Below, one piece after another: positions 43,501-48,186 of a stretch of 64,000 bases of DNA; the stretch's first letter is position 1; the number at the start of each line of letters is the position of its first letter. The stretch is taken from NCBI RefSeq assembly GCF_964340395.1, contig NC_135550.1, positions 33,110,176 to 33,174,175 on the forward strand, written 5' to 3'. A program made the translations under genes and the position numbers. The notes under the pieces were generated by a model. That model did no database searches, was not told where the DNA came from, and worked only from the letters and a program-made list of their open reading frames with translations. The stretch is from Glandiceps talaboti. Its lineage: Eukaryota > Hemichordata > Enteropneusta > Spengelidae.

Positions 43501-46500
43501 TTCACCCTACATGCTTCATTCATGTATACTGTATATAACACTAACAGCTGCTTAGTCTGCAGATGTTGCGATAACAGCTAATACAAATCAATGAAGCTTT
43601 ACACAAATCCCTGTCTATTACATGCAATATAAGATGCACAGGTTTGTACTCCATGCAAGTGATTGACAATTGCTGGCCAAGTTAACAAAAAGCTATTCAG
43701 TTTCTCTCAAACTTGAGCCTTCAGCATTAACCACTAAAAATATTCTACACAAAGATCTTTTTTTTAATACTTAAGCCATAAATGACTATTAGTATTAGTA
43801 TTTCATTATATTTGTACAGTACCAAGAAACTGACATTTTCTATTTTCAGCAGCCGACATTCTTACTGGAAGAGAGGCAACAGCTGGAAGACATTACCTAC
43901 TAACCATGTTCCAGCAAGTGCATTATATCGATACCTCTTTCAACTCTGTATTAGTGTATCAATACAATGAAAATAAATCATATGGTATTCAAATATTGAC
44001 ACCATTGATTATACATGGTTGTACTTACCTGATAGTATGATTTTATGTTCCGTAAAACATTGTCCAGATTTTGAATACGCAAGTTGACATCACCATTGAC
44101 CTCTCTATTCACTATCATATTTGCTGGACGAGGATCACTGCATACAAGAAAAACAATATTTGTCAATAAAGTTAACTATTTGAACAAACTTTGAATTTCT
44201 CATGAACTGTTGTGAAATTCAACAACACTTTGACTGCATGGAGGTAGGTGTGTGGTTACACCTTCCTTAGCAAGTAACATGTACTATGTGACACATCTGC
44301 TTGTGAAACACCAGATATCATTATGGGTAGGCAGGTCATATTTCTGCCATCAATACCTTGACAATGCTGATATGTGTTCATCTTGGCATCACAATCCACA
44401 TTTCATGAGTATTAAAGGCTACGTGCAATTGCATGCAAGATAATTATTTTATTCTTTAAACGTAAGACTTCCTGACACTGTTGAAGTGTCATGCAACTTT
44501 TGATCATTGACCGTAAACTATACCATAATATGTGATTACTTGTTCTACCATCAGCAATTGCCATTGCCTATGGTTCTATTCATCACCATTTTTCTCCTCA
44601 AATTTAGAGACTATGGAAAGATGTAGGCTGACATATAGTCTTAAAATGTCACAATACTGTATGAAGGACACAAGTCTTACATAATGCAAGCAAAGTCAGT
44701 CTTTTGAGTACCAGACATCTAGCACACAAATATATCACAGCCTCTTTTCATGCACTGTCAAGAAAAATTGTACTCTGGCTTGTAAGAATGCAACTCCTCC
44801 ATGCATTATCTTTATTTTTGAATATGTTTTGTAATACTGTACATGGTATTCAGTGGTGTACATTAATTCCTGTTGTACACATGTCAGAAATCCTTTACTT
44901 CAAGATTGCAGTTTCCATTGTTACTGTACTATTGGTTACTAAAGTCAAGGTAAGTTAGTCACTATCAATAAATAAACTTGTAAGAAAACTGCTTGTCAAA
45001 AACTGAATATGTTCCTTGTTCATTCATGCTAACCTAAAACATACAGGGGATTAGAGAATTTTTTTAAGAGAATTTTTTTCCATGATTAACAACAATCCTG
45101 ACATCACTGTTATAAATTAAGTCTGAAGAAAATCTAGTTGTTTCACATTCTGTGATTTCTGCATTGAAATCTGGAAAAATCCATGTTACACACAACTGAA
45201 CTTTAAATTGGATTAGGTTTTCATTAGCAGTCATTGTATGCCAGAAAAAAAATTAAATAACATAAATTTTAATAGCAGTTTTTATTTTGGGCTTAAATTT
45301 ATATCTTTCACAAAATATGTGCATGTATTGATTCATAACTTTTACAGCATCACATCTTAAGGACAGATTAATCAGAACATAGCAACTGAACGAAAGTGAC
45401 CAAACTGTGTTCAATTTGTGCTGCTATGAAACCTGTATGGGTTGTGGCCATGCAGTCACACCGGAATTTTAACCTCAATGAGTGACCAGCCTGTCTGAGG
45501 TCACCGTGGAAACAAGTTAATGCCATGTACTTGAAGGGGTGTATATATCTAGTATCAGCAGGAAACATACTACAGAAAGCCATTTGTATTACACAGGATA
45601 TTTTCTATTTCATCTGAAAATAACCACAATCTGACAAACTGCCACACCCAACTTTTTAAAAACATCTTGGATCAATGAATGTGTTTACTTGGAATCTTAA
45701 TGTTTACACTGGCTCAAAATGTATGGAAATTTCACTAAACTTTGACAATATGCACACAAGTTATTAAACCAATATTACATTTTTTCAATTTGTTGTATAA
45801 AAAGCCTTAAAATTGCTGATGTACACCAACAAGGTTGCTACTGAGCTTCCTTCACAATGACAGGTTTGACTACAAATAAAAGATTAACAATAGGTATTCA
45901 GGTCACCTCAAAAACATCATTGTGTTGTGTCTCTGATTAGGCATCAGTGTACAATATGAATACCTTGCAATTCTGATATTCTATTCACAGTCTATCCACC
46001 CATTGCTTAACATTATACATTGAAAGTTGAGAAATGTACACCTTTACTGCCAAGGTTGGATGCATCATATGTTTGTCATCACCTATACTCAAGGGTGGGT
46101 TCTACATTTGTATTTGAATATCCGATATGAGTCATTGTATAATCTCACTGACGTGCTTCTGAAACAATCCAAATATCAAAATTACATCCTTCATACTGTC
46201 TTCATACGTCCGTAACATATTTACCAGGTCAAAGTCTGTCTCAAAACTGATACGATTGCATACTTACATTTGAAGCATAATGTCATTTAAAAAGACGCCA
46301 TCAACCAATTCTGTGAAGTCGAGTGGTTTCTTTTCCTCTTTGAAAGCACCAACCTTCAAAATAGATTTGCGGTAATTAGTGCATGGAATAAAGGACAAAT
46401 CAGATAAATGCATGACGACATATTGACATTCTTGTGAAATTGAGAAAAATACATTTCTTACCCATATTACAAGTGGGTGTTTCATGAACTCTACTGCGGC

Positions 46501-46506
46501 AGCCAT
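248..46506 (-). CDS. CCDC88: CCDC88-family (Girdin/Daple) Hook-domain coiled-coil protein, 25 coding exons, complete
   Basis: I joined 25 exons by GT...AG boundaries with phase kept throughout; they total 5685 nt (1894 residues plus stop), between human Girdin and Daple in length. Seen: Hook domain at about residues 1-165 (exons 1-5), coiled coil at about 200-1360, a basic linker near 1364-1379, a Ser-rich tail, a GBA motif at 1629-1635 (LSLEQFL), a Pro-rich last exon and the C terminus VWYEYGCV. Known for the family: Hook proteins link cargo to dynein; Girdin and Daple bind and activate G-alpha-i through the GBA motif; Daple binds the Dishevelled PDZ domain through its C-terminal GCV. Inferred: a non-receptor activator of trimeric G proteins linked to Wnt/Dishevelled and the cytoskeleton. 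The coiled coil resembles Girdin, while the C terminus matches Daple, as expected for a pre-duplication orthologue. The start is the only in-frame ATG before the conserved PLVxW segment. It is head to head with CFAP36. Confidence 0.95.
998..1943 (-). other. CCDC88 intron 24
   Basis: A single-copy-looking AT-rich intron. I see no open coding block, RNA gene or repeat in it beyond short A/T runs. Confidence 0.6.
1944..2200 (-). CDS. CCDC88: CCDC88 exon 24 (residues 1560-1645, carries the GBA motif)
   Basis: It encodes a basic Ser-rich stretch ([20 protein letters not shown]) and then the GBA motif in the context [15 protein letters not shown]. Human Girdin has VTLQQFLEESN and Daple VTLEEFLEESN at the equivalent place. 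The acceptor is CTACAG (2201-2206) and the donor TCT|GTAAGT; phase 1 in, phase 0 out. Confidence 0.95.
1974..1994 (-). other. GBA motif: G-alpha binding and activating segment (LSLEQFL)
   Basis: Residues 1629-1635 fit the GBA consensus (hydrophobic, Ser/Thr, hydrophobic, any, Asp/Glu/Gln, Phe, hydrophobic). The Phe at 1634 corresponds to the residue known to be essential in Girdin for docking to G-alpha-i. FLEEVN continues the match to FLEESN. Activity is inferred from the family. Confidence 0.88.
4000..4260. repeat. 57-bp minisatellite, about 5 units, CCDC88 intron 23
   Basis: The unit contains GAGTATACTGTACGCATTAG and ACTGTACTAGACACCAAAG and recurs about every 57 bp. The rest of intron 23 (2201-4334) is AT-rich sequence with scattered ATGA/ATGAATGA runs near 3474-3540 and nothing else I can support. 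Confidence 0.85.
4335..4490 (-). CDS. CCDC88: CCDC88 exon 23 (residues 1508-1560, charged tail)
   Basis: It encodes [20 protein letters not shown] followed by a Lys/Glu-rich low-complexity stretch ([13 protein letters not shown]). The acceptor is TTGGATGCAG and the donor G|GTAGGC; 156 bp, phase 1 in and out, so it could be skipped in frame. Confidence 0.85.
4867..4889 (+). repeat. (GGGTA)n tract with G-quadruplex potential, CCDC88 intron 22
   Basis: Five GGG runs spaced by TA (4867-4889), with further GGG runs to 4914. This fits the four-run G3 quadruplex rule on the plus strand, which is the template strand for CCDC88. A (GTAG)n run lies in the same intron at about 4520-4540. Confidence 0.8.
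5066..5164 (-). CDS. CCDC88: CCDC88 exon 22 (residues 1475-1508)
   Basis: It encodes [20 protein letters not shown] and [20 protein letters not shown] recalls the Ser-Ser-Glu-Asp-Leu (SSEDL) type motif of the Daple tail. The acceptor is TGTCCACAG and the donor G|GTATGT; 99 bp, phase 1 in and out. Confidence 0.88.
5400..5534 (-). CDS. CCDC88: CCDC88 exon 21 (residues 1430-1475)
   Basis: It encodes [20 protein letters not shown] then [15 protein letters not shown]. The basic RRRNKRR cluster followed by TDYRKS could be a kinase target, but no named site is assured. The acceptor is TTCTTGTAG and the donor G|GTAACA (phase 1). Confidence 0.88.
5640..5815. repeat. 53-bp minisatellite, about 3.5 units, CCDC88 intron 20
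   Basis: Direct repeats with the core ATCAAGACAGAGCTATGACC and AAGTAAGGCTGCTAGTTTCT recur every 53 bp with few mismatches. Confidence 0.85.
6049..6199 (-). CDS. CCDC88: CCDC88 exon 20 (residues 1380-1430, Ser-rich tail)
   Basis: It encodes [20 protein letters not shown] and a Ser/Thr-rich acidic stretch. Primary sequence is not conserved enough to name sites. The acceptor is TTTTTCAG and the donor CAG|GTATGA (one base left over). Phase agreement with both neighbours is the main support. Confidence 0.88.
6708..6753 (-). CDS. CCDC88: CCDC88 exon 19 (residues 1364-1379, basic linker)
   Basis: A 46-bp exon encoding [16 protein letters not shown], the equivalent of the basic patch after the Girdin coiled coil (GNWITLKMRKLIKSKK), which is known to bind phosphoinositides. 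The acceptor is TATTTTTAG and the donor AAG|GTAAGC; phase 2 in, phase 0 out. Confidence 0.88.
7294..7302 (-). CDS. CCDC88: Candidate 9-nt microexon in CCDC88 intron 18
   Basis: Nine bases (CAAACTAAT) sit between an acceptor CACACAG and a strong donor GTAAGT. A branch-like GCTAAC lies about 50 bp upstream with a T-rich tract and no other AG before the acceptor. The length is a multiple of three and the phase fits, so it would add three residues (change R|T to R-S-K-L-M-T at the junction) just before the basic linker. Confidence 0.3.
7439..7518. repeat. (CTGT)n microsatellite, CCDC88 intron 18
   Basis: About 19 nearly perfect tetranucleotide copies. It lies 137 bp upstream, in transcription order, of the candidate 9-nt microexon. 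Confidence 0.97.
8185..8415. repeat. About 57-bp tandem repeat, 4 units, CCDC88 intron 18
   Basis: Units share ATAGCACCCTCTGGAGGTCA and CATTGCTGTGACCCTCTTAT with substitutions, so this is an older, diverged array. Confidence 0.85.
8670..8759 (-). CDS. CCDC88: CCDC88 exon 18 (residues 1334-1364, end of coiled coil)
   Basis: It encodes [20 protein letters not shown] followed by YKNYTSPPR. Vertebrate [21 protein letters not shown] is almost the same. The acceptor is GATGAATAG and the donor AG|GTATGA (phase 2). Confidence 0.97.
9163..9308 (-). CDS. CCDC88: CCDC88 exon 17 (residues 1286-1334)
   Basis: It encodes [20 protein letters not shown], matching the conserved LKGNLEEENRHLLDQI. The acceptor is AATCACAG and the donor TT|GTAAGT (phase 2). 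Confidence 0.95.
9537..9642 (-). CDS. CCDC88: CCDC88 exon 16 (residues 1250-1285)
   Basis: It encodes [20 protein letters not shown] then [15 protein letters not shown], matching the vertebrate LKEQYQQLDIT...LNNQCE. The acceptor is CTTCCACAG and the donor GAG|GTGAGT. Confidence 0.94.
9643..11122 (-). other. CCDC88 intron 15
   Basis: 1.48 kb of AT-rich sequence. There are short CATGTA/ACATGT-rich stretches near 10630-10690 but no coding block, RNA gene or clear repeat family. Confidence 0.55.
11123..11772 (-). CDS. CCDC88: CCDC88 exon 15 (residues 1034-1250, second large coiled-coil exon)
   Basis: 650 bp encoding repeated LQSQNxxLQ units ([35 protein letters not shown]) and then acidic/basic heptads. 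The N/Q/S-rich 7-residue pattern matches the Girdin/Daple LQTQNAKLQVENSTL region. The acceptor is ATTTCAG and the donor AG|GTCAGT (phase 2). Confidence 0.96.
12166..12241 (-). CDS. CCDC88: CCDC88 exon 14 (residues 1008-1033)
   Basis: It encodes [20 protein letters not shown] and ELERN, equivalent to the vertebrate ELLKVKDRLIEVERN block. The acceptor is GGTTACAG and the donor AAT|GTAAGT. Confidence 0.94.
12565..12825. mobile_element. Long imperfect palindrome (foldback/MITE-like element), CCDC88 intron 13
   Basis: The core arms GACCTAAGGGGCCTTGT (12665-12681) and ACAAGGCCCCTTTAGGTC (12708-12725) pair with a single bulge around a short loop. Outside them the arms keep matching: CTTCATTCA (left) against TGAATGAAG (right), CCCAAT against ATTGGGG, and TATTTTA-type AT-rich ends. 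Total arm length is over 100 bp with mismatches. No target-site duplication or coding capacity is evident, so the element class is inferred. Confidence 0.7.
12840..13660 (+). mobile_element. Old interspersed repeat with nested-hairpin tail, CCDC88 intron 13
   Basis: The body repeats phrases such as TATTTGACTTTGAA, CAAGGTCAAGGTC, AACATGGCTGCCATTTTG and ATATGGCTGCCATTCGGACA, typical of a degenerated repeat with internal duplication. It ends in (GACA)n and then a double hairpin: AGTCTCC (13613-13619) pairs with GGGGACT (13637-13643), and GGGC (13623-13626) pairs with GCCC (13630-13633). No ORF survives. The family is not known to me. Confidence 0.55.
13763..13897 (-). CDS. CCDC88: CCDC88 exon 13 (residues 963-1008)
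   Basis: It encodes [20 protein letters not shown] and ends in a Pro/Ser/Thr-rich break in the coiled coil (STTPSPPKI), at the same place as the SSPP break in Girdin. The acceptor is TTTCAG and the donor CA|GTAAGT. Confidence 0.93.
14304..14393 (-). CDS. CCDC88: CCDC88 exon 12 (residues 933-963, coiled coil)
   Basis: It encodes [20 protein letters not shown] and EEKIVALES, matching the vertebrate KYKLLE...LKKSLEIKEEKIAALEA block. The acceptor is TTTTGCAG and the donor AG|GTAACA; phase 2 in and out. Confidence 0.95.
14834..14961 (-). CDS. CCDC88: CCDC88 exon 11 (residues 891-933, coiled coil)
   Basis: It encodes [19 protein letters not shown] and then [13 protein letters not shown], very close to Girdin. 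The acceptor is TTTATGTAG and the donor GA|GTGAGT (phase 2). Confidence 0.95.
15292..16676 (-). CDS. CCDC88: CCDC88 exon 10 (residues 429-890, giant coiled-coil exon)
   Basis: This 1385-bp exon is the largest in the gene and encodes almost half of the coiled coil. It contains repeated LExENxxL heptads such as [28 protein letters not shown] and [20 protein letters not shown], and ends in KTLMTLRE. These match the long middle exon of vertebrate Girdin/Daple. The acceptor is CATAATAG, where the split codon A|TG gives Met, and the donor is GAG|GTAAGG. Confidence 0.97.
17071..17209 (-). CDS. CCDC88: CCDC88 exon 9 (residues 383-429, coiled coil)
   Basis: It encodes [19 protein letters not shown] and then [14 protein letters not shown], matching the vertebrate IEELMEENMTLE...QSMDES block. 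The acceptor is ACATTTCAG and the donor A|GTAAGT leaves one base (phase 1). Confidence 0.93.
17982..18053 (-). CDS. CCDC88: Candidate 72-nt cassette exon between CCDC88 exons 8 and 9
   Basis: An open, phase-0, 24-codon block sits between a good acceptor (TTTTTGTCAG) and a GTAAGA donor, in the correct phase for both neighbours. It reads [13 protein letters not shown] followed by [11 protein letters not shown]. It is richer in C+G and CpG than its flanks, as coding DNA here tends to be. I recall no equivalent peptide in vertebrate Girdin or Daple, so it would interrupt the coiled coil with a Gly/Pro-containing insert. Included or skipped, the frame is unchanged. Not counted in the 1894 residues. 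Confidence 0.6.
18309..18455 (-). CDS. CCDC88: CCDC88 exon 8 (residues 334-382, coiled coil)
   Basis: It encodes [19 protein letters not shown], then a heptad-rich stretch ending QQISELEE. The acceptor is CATACTAG and the donor GAG|GTATGG. Phase 0 at both ends, so the 72-nt candidate cassette that follows can be included or skipped without shifting frame. Confidence 0.94.
18718..18876 (-). CDS. CCDC88: CCDC88 exon 7 (residues 281-333, coiled coil)
   Basis: It encodes [19 protein letters not shown], matching the conserved [12 protein letters not shown] block of Girdin and Daple. The acceptor is TTTTTGCAG and the donor GAG|GTAATG; phase 0 at both ends. Confidence 0.96.
19279..19524 (-). CDS. 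CCDC88: CCDC88 exon 6 (residues 199-280)
   Basis: It starts [15 protein letters not shown], passes a short Pro/Asp-rich stretch ([10 protein letters not shown]), then [19 protein letters not shown], one of the best conserved blocks of the family. It opens the coiled coil. The acceptor is ACTTCAG and the donor GAG|GTATAG; phase 0 at both ends. Confidence 0.96.
19525..21207 (-). other. CCDC88 intron 5, single-copy part
   Basis: AT-rich sequence between exon 6 and the exon-5 array. I see no coding block or RNA gene. Confidence 0.55.
21208..21780 (-). repeat. About 60-bp minisatellite whose unit spans the CCDC88 exon 5 end and its splice donor
   Basis: Each unit contains, on the coding strand, AGTAGTCAAAG...GACTATGCAGAG|GTAAAGGGATGAATAAAGTC. 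Besides the true donor (21741-21746), GT-bearing copies start at 21679, 21619, 21559, 21514, 21452, 21392, 21330 (GTTAAG) and 21239 (diverged). Spacing is mostly 60-62 bp. The exon end is thus duplicated in tandem into intron 5. Retaining sequence past the true donor reads GTA AAG GGA TGA, an immediate stop. Confidence 0.93.
21747..21887 (-). CDS. CCDC88: CCDC88 exon 5 (residues 152-198, end of Hook domain)
   Basis: It encodes [16 protein letters not shown] and ends [11 protein letters not shown], matching the vertebrate NVFDLQW segment and the helix that leads into the coiled coil. The acceptor is CCCCACAG and the donor GAG|GTAAAGGG. The last 30 or so bases and the donor are the unit of the tandem array at 21208-21780, so decoy copies of this exon end lie downstream. 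Confidence 0.95.
22500..22612. repeat. Two-copy 38-bp direct repeat, CCDC88 intron 4
   Basis: ATGACTAAACTATTAAAACC with ACAGAAATCATA occurs twice back to back. Confidence 0.7.
23676..23901. repeat. 46-bp minisatellite, 5 units, CCDC88 intron 4
   Basis: Units share TGTTGCTCAGCCCTATCAGA and CTTCTAAACCCTTGTAAGA. The later copies are more diverged. Confidence 0.88.
25440..26480. repeat. 71-bp minisatellite, 15 units, CCDC88 intron 4
   Basis: GGAGATTATGATTATGACTA recurs every 71 bp from about 25468 to 26462, with CACATAAAATGGGGTGGGAT in each unit. Units are nearly identical and differ mainly in ACTCTATCTC/ACTCTTTCTC/GCTCTCTCTC, so the array is young. It stops about 30 bp from the exon 4 donor. 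Confidence 0.96.
26512..26724 (-). CDS. CCDC88: CCDC88 exon 4 (residues 81-151, Hook domain)
   Basis: It encodes [17 protein letters not shown] and then the family hallmark [17 protein letters not shown] and HIQE, the C-terminal half of the Hook domain. The acceptor is TTATTATAG and the donor GAG|GTATGG; the exon is phase 0 at both ends. A 71-bp minisatellite begins only about 30 bp inside the downstream intron. Confidence 0.97.
27060..28685. mobile_element. piggyBac-type non-autonomous DNA transposon, CCDC88 intron 3
   Basis: Perfect 16-bp terminal inverted repeats, CCCTTTCACCACCAAT at 27064-27079 and its reverse complement at 28666-28681, are each flanked by TTAA (27060-27063, 28682-28685). 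TTAA duplications plus ends starting CCC are the mark of the piggyBac superfamily. The 1618-bp interior has no recognisable transposase. It is much richer in CpG than the surrounding intron. Near the left end there are two copies of an 18-bp hairpin (TTCCCGC-TATT-GCGGGAA at 27079-27096 and 27117-27134) inside a 27-bp direct repeat. Confidence 0.88.
28686..30364 (-). other. CCDC88 intron 3, part A
   Basis: AT-rich unique-looking sequence. Short open frames here have no recognisable domain and I see no RNA gene. A short (TA)n lies near 29951-29966. Confidence 0.5.
30365..30800. repeat. Possible interspersed repeat fragment, CCDC88 intron 3
   Basis: TAGGTGGGGT occurs at 30415-30424 and 30709-30718, each followed by an AGGTA-type sequence. 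Between them are A/T-rich runs and a CpG-bearing GGGTGGCGCGAAAAACTAGG. The composition differs from the flanks. The class is unknown and no ends are defined. Confidence 0.35.
30801..44028 (-). other. CCDC88 intron 3, part B
   Basis: 13 kb of AT-rich intron. Apart from degenerate repeats at 36310-36380 and 37000-37510, I see nothing that can be supported: no nested gene with splice-compatible conserved blocks, no tRNA-like structure. Confidence 0.5.
37000..37510. repeat. Degenerate roughly 65-80-bp tandem repeat, CCDC88 intron 3
   Basis: Phrases of the type CAATCTGTGCTGGTGAATTT...GTAATTTCTTAACACACAATACTGTTG recur several times with many changes (near 37010, 37080, 37185, 37290, 37460). Confidence 0.6.
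44029..44137 (-). CDS. CCDC88: CCDC88 exon 3 (residues 44-80, Hook domain)
   Basis: It encodes [20 protein letters not shown] followed by [16 protein letters not shown], near-identical in pattern to the Girdin/Daple Hook core. The acceptor is TGTATGCAG and the donor CAG|GTAAGT. The split Ile codon (AT|T) restores frame from exon 2. A 17.3-kb intron follows. Confidence 0.96.
44138..46267 (-). other. CCDC88 intron 2
   Basis: 2.1 kb, AT-rich. A short stretch near 45400-45560 is richer in G+C (GTCACCGTGGAAACAAG region) and might be an old repeat relic. No gene or RNA is supported. Confidence 0.45.
46268..46353 (-). CDS. CCDC88: CCDC88 exon 2 (residues 16-44, Hook domain)
   Basis: It carries the Hook signature [14 protein letters not shown] and ends after two bases of a codon at a GTAAGT donor. 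The acceptor (TTTTGAAG before GTTGGTGC) has a weak pyrimidine tract but a good branch-like ACTAAT upstream, so the exact left edge is the least certain boundary of the gene. Intron 1 is only 108 bp. Confidence 0.82.
46462..46506 (-). CDS. CCDC88: CCDC88 exon 1 (start codon, residues 1-15)
   Basis: It encodes [15 protein letters not shown], which matches the first helix of the CCDC88 Hook domain (PLVTW in the vertebrate proteins). The exon ends in phase 0 at a GTAAGA donor. Any 5' UTR lies above 46506 and no upstream non-coding exon can be recognised. Confidence 0.88.
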
Positions 46507-47064
46507 CGTTTATGGTTGGCGATGATTCAAAGCAAGGGAAATACGTCTGGGTTTACATGGGGCACACACAACGAAATAAGTCCACCTCTTGGAAACCGTA
46601 ATCCACACAGTGTCTAATATTGTCGTTTTAAAAATGCCGGATGCACGACGTGATAATATTTGGCAATCTAATAGTCACTGAAAGCACACCACGCAGTCAG
46701 TTACAGGTAAATTCCTAAAGAACTGTCGAAGAACTTGCGTTGTGGTAAATGATATATTCCAACACATACACGATGGAACGCGTCGCGGTGACAGACCTTG
46801 CCAAGACTTCTCCTACTCCTAGACAAAGTACAAAACCCTGGCAAAGATTTTGAAATGCCCGAATAAACACACTTCCGAATAATTCAACTACCCACGGGGG
46901 TGCTAGAAATCATTCCAAAGATGACAACACCAGGGAAAGTGAGAGGGGAGTATCATAGTGCCGAAAATTTGACTGCTATAGCACCGCTAGTCACTGTTGT
47001 CTTTCTGTCATGCTGTGTGATGTACGGAAAATTCAAAGTTGTAAATCGGATTGCGATTGTTTAG

Positions 47065-47081
47065 CCAATATTACAGCCAAT
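47065..47081 (+). promoter_or_regulatory. Twin CCAAT boxes (NF-Y type)
   Basis: CCAAT occurs at 47065-47069 and 47077-47081 (GCCAATATTACAGCCAATCA), 12 bp apart and so near one helical turn. Paired NF-Y sites are common in TATA-less, bidirectional promoters. About 1 kb from the CFAP36 ATG and 0.56 kb from the CCDC88 ATG. Confidence 0.5.
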
Positions 47082-47345
47082 CAAATTCCCCTCTGCTATG
47101 ACCTCATCATGAGTGCTCACAACTGCTCTTGTTTAAGATATTCTTCCGCCGGGACAGACGACGAATAAAGTAATTCTGTAATATTCATAACGAACCTCAC
47201 AAAGATACTATAATCGTTATATTTTGTTCTAATTCAATGATCAACATGATTAGTTTTTCTAAATTTGTCAATTTTTACCAAATGTATACTATAAAAACGA
47301 ATGAACCTGTCAGCTACGAAACTATCTTTGTGCGGATGAATATGA

Positions 47346-47353
47346 TCACGTGA
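47346..47353. promoter_or_regulatory. E-box TCACGTGA (USF/MiT type)
   Basis: A palindromic TCACGTGA within GATCACGTGACTAG, the preferred core of USF and TFEB-like bHLH-ZIP factors. It is symmetrical and could serve either gene. Confidence 0.45.
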
Positions 47354-47725
47354 CTAGAGTCTCAACTGATACTGTGTGTTATAGGTCTTCAACAGGTGGA
47401 TTACGAATGTTTACTCAATGTAACAGATAGTCAGATTCGGGAAGTAGCTCTTGTAACAGAGGGATTCGGTGAAAAGGTGACAAAATCTAAAAAGAAAAAA
47501 ATAATTAATCTCGCTCATAAAATGATTCATTAGTCAATTATGTGTATCAATCAATTAATAAATGATTTAATTTATTTGATTGTTTTGCTACATTGACTGT
47601 GAAGCATCTTTGAAGTATACTAGTATAGACTCTACAAATTGAATGTTACGTATCTTTGTTTTAAGTTTCTCTTATACCTCGAAAGAAAGGGTTCGCAGAG
47701 TTAAATAACCCAGAATCCGTACCTT

Positions 47726-47820
47726 TTCATTCATTCATTCATTCATTCATTCATTCATTCATTCATTCATTCATTCATTCATTCATTCATTCATTCATTC
47801 ATTCATTCATTCATTCATTC
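47726..47820. repeat. (ATTC)n microsatellite
   Basis: About 23 copies of ATTC in the shared promoter region, 270-360 bp upstream of the CFAP36 start codon. Confidence 0.97.
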
Positions 47821-48070
47821 CATACAGGAACTGAGCTTGATTGTTTAGAAGTCTGTACTATGTTGTCCTAAACTAAATTATCTTTACTGTAGATATAAAG
47901 TCAGCGCATGAATTTTCATCATCTATTACATTTTACTCGCGAACACGTACACGTTTTTATCCGTATTTTGATTGCGCCCGAGCGTATGAGGGCGTACATC
48001 ACCCAACTTTGAAAAAATCGAAAATCGTTTGCTCAGAATCTTTCCTCCAGTTATAACAAGTTGCTTGCTT

Positions 48071-48082
48071 GAACCGCGGTTC
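48071..48082. promoter_or_regulatory. 12-bp perfect palindrome GAACCGCGGTTC
   Basis: It ends 4 bp before the CFAP36 start codon, so it lies in or next to the 5' UTR. It could be a factor-binding site or a small mRNA hairpin; no factor is assigned. Confidence 0.35.
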
Positions 48083-48086
48083 AGAA

Positions 48087-48186
48087 ATGGCTGACTGTGA
48101 CTGGGTGTTTGACACTGTGGTGGGCTTCCTCTACAGTCCCATATGGACTGTGCCCATCGTCAATTTTATTGAACACAAGTGTTTGG
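48087..48186 (+). CDS. CFAP36: CFAP36 exon 1 (residues 1-34)
   Basis: It begins MADCDWVFDTVVGFLYSPIW, matching the VVESIAGFLRGPDW start of the BART-like domain. The donor G|GTAAGT leaves one base, which joins TG to give Val34. Confidence 0.94.

Larger units (their letters stand above)
46507..48086. promoter_or_regulatory. Head-to-head intergenic region, likely bidirectional promoter of CCDC88 and CFAP36
   Basis: 1580 bp between the two start codons, with more CpG than the introns on either side. It holds paired CCAAT boxes, an E-box, a 12-bp palindrome near the CFAP36 start and an (ATTC)n microsatellite. No TATA box can be placed with confidence. Transcription starts are not determined. Confidence 0.7.

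Noticed and set aside
45368-45583. 71-codon minus-strand frame sharing a YIHPFKY string with the frame at 36009-36371
   Set aside because: The similarity is only about seven codons; it may be an old repeat relic but is too weak to call.
46264-46506. Reading CCDC88 exons 1 and 2 as one 80-codon exon
   Set aside because: The middle 36 codons do not fit the Hook domain, while removing them at GTAAGA...GAAG restores the family alignment; kept only as a possible retention isoform.
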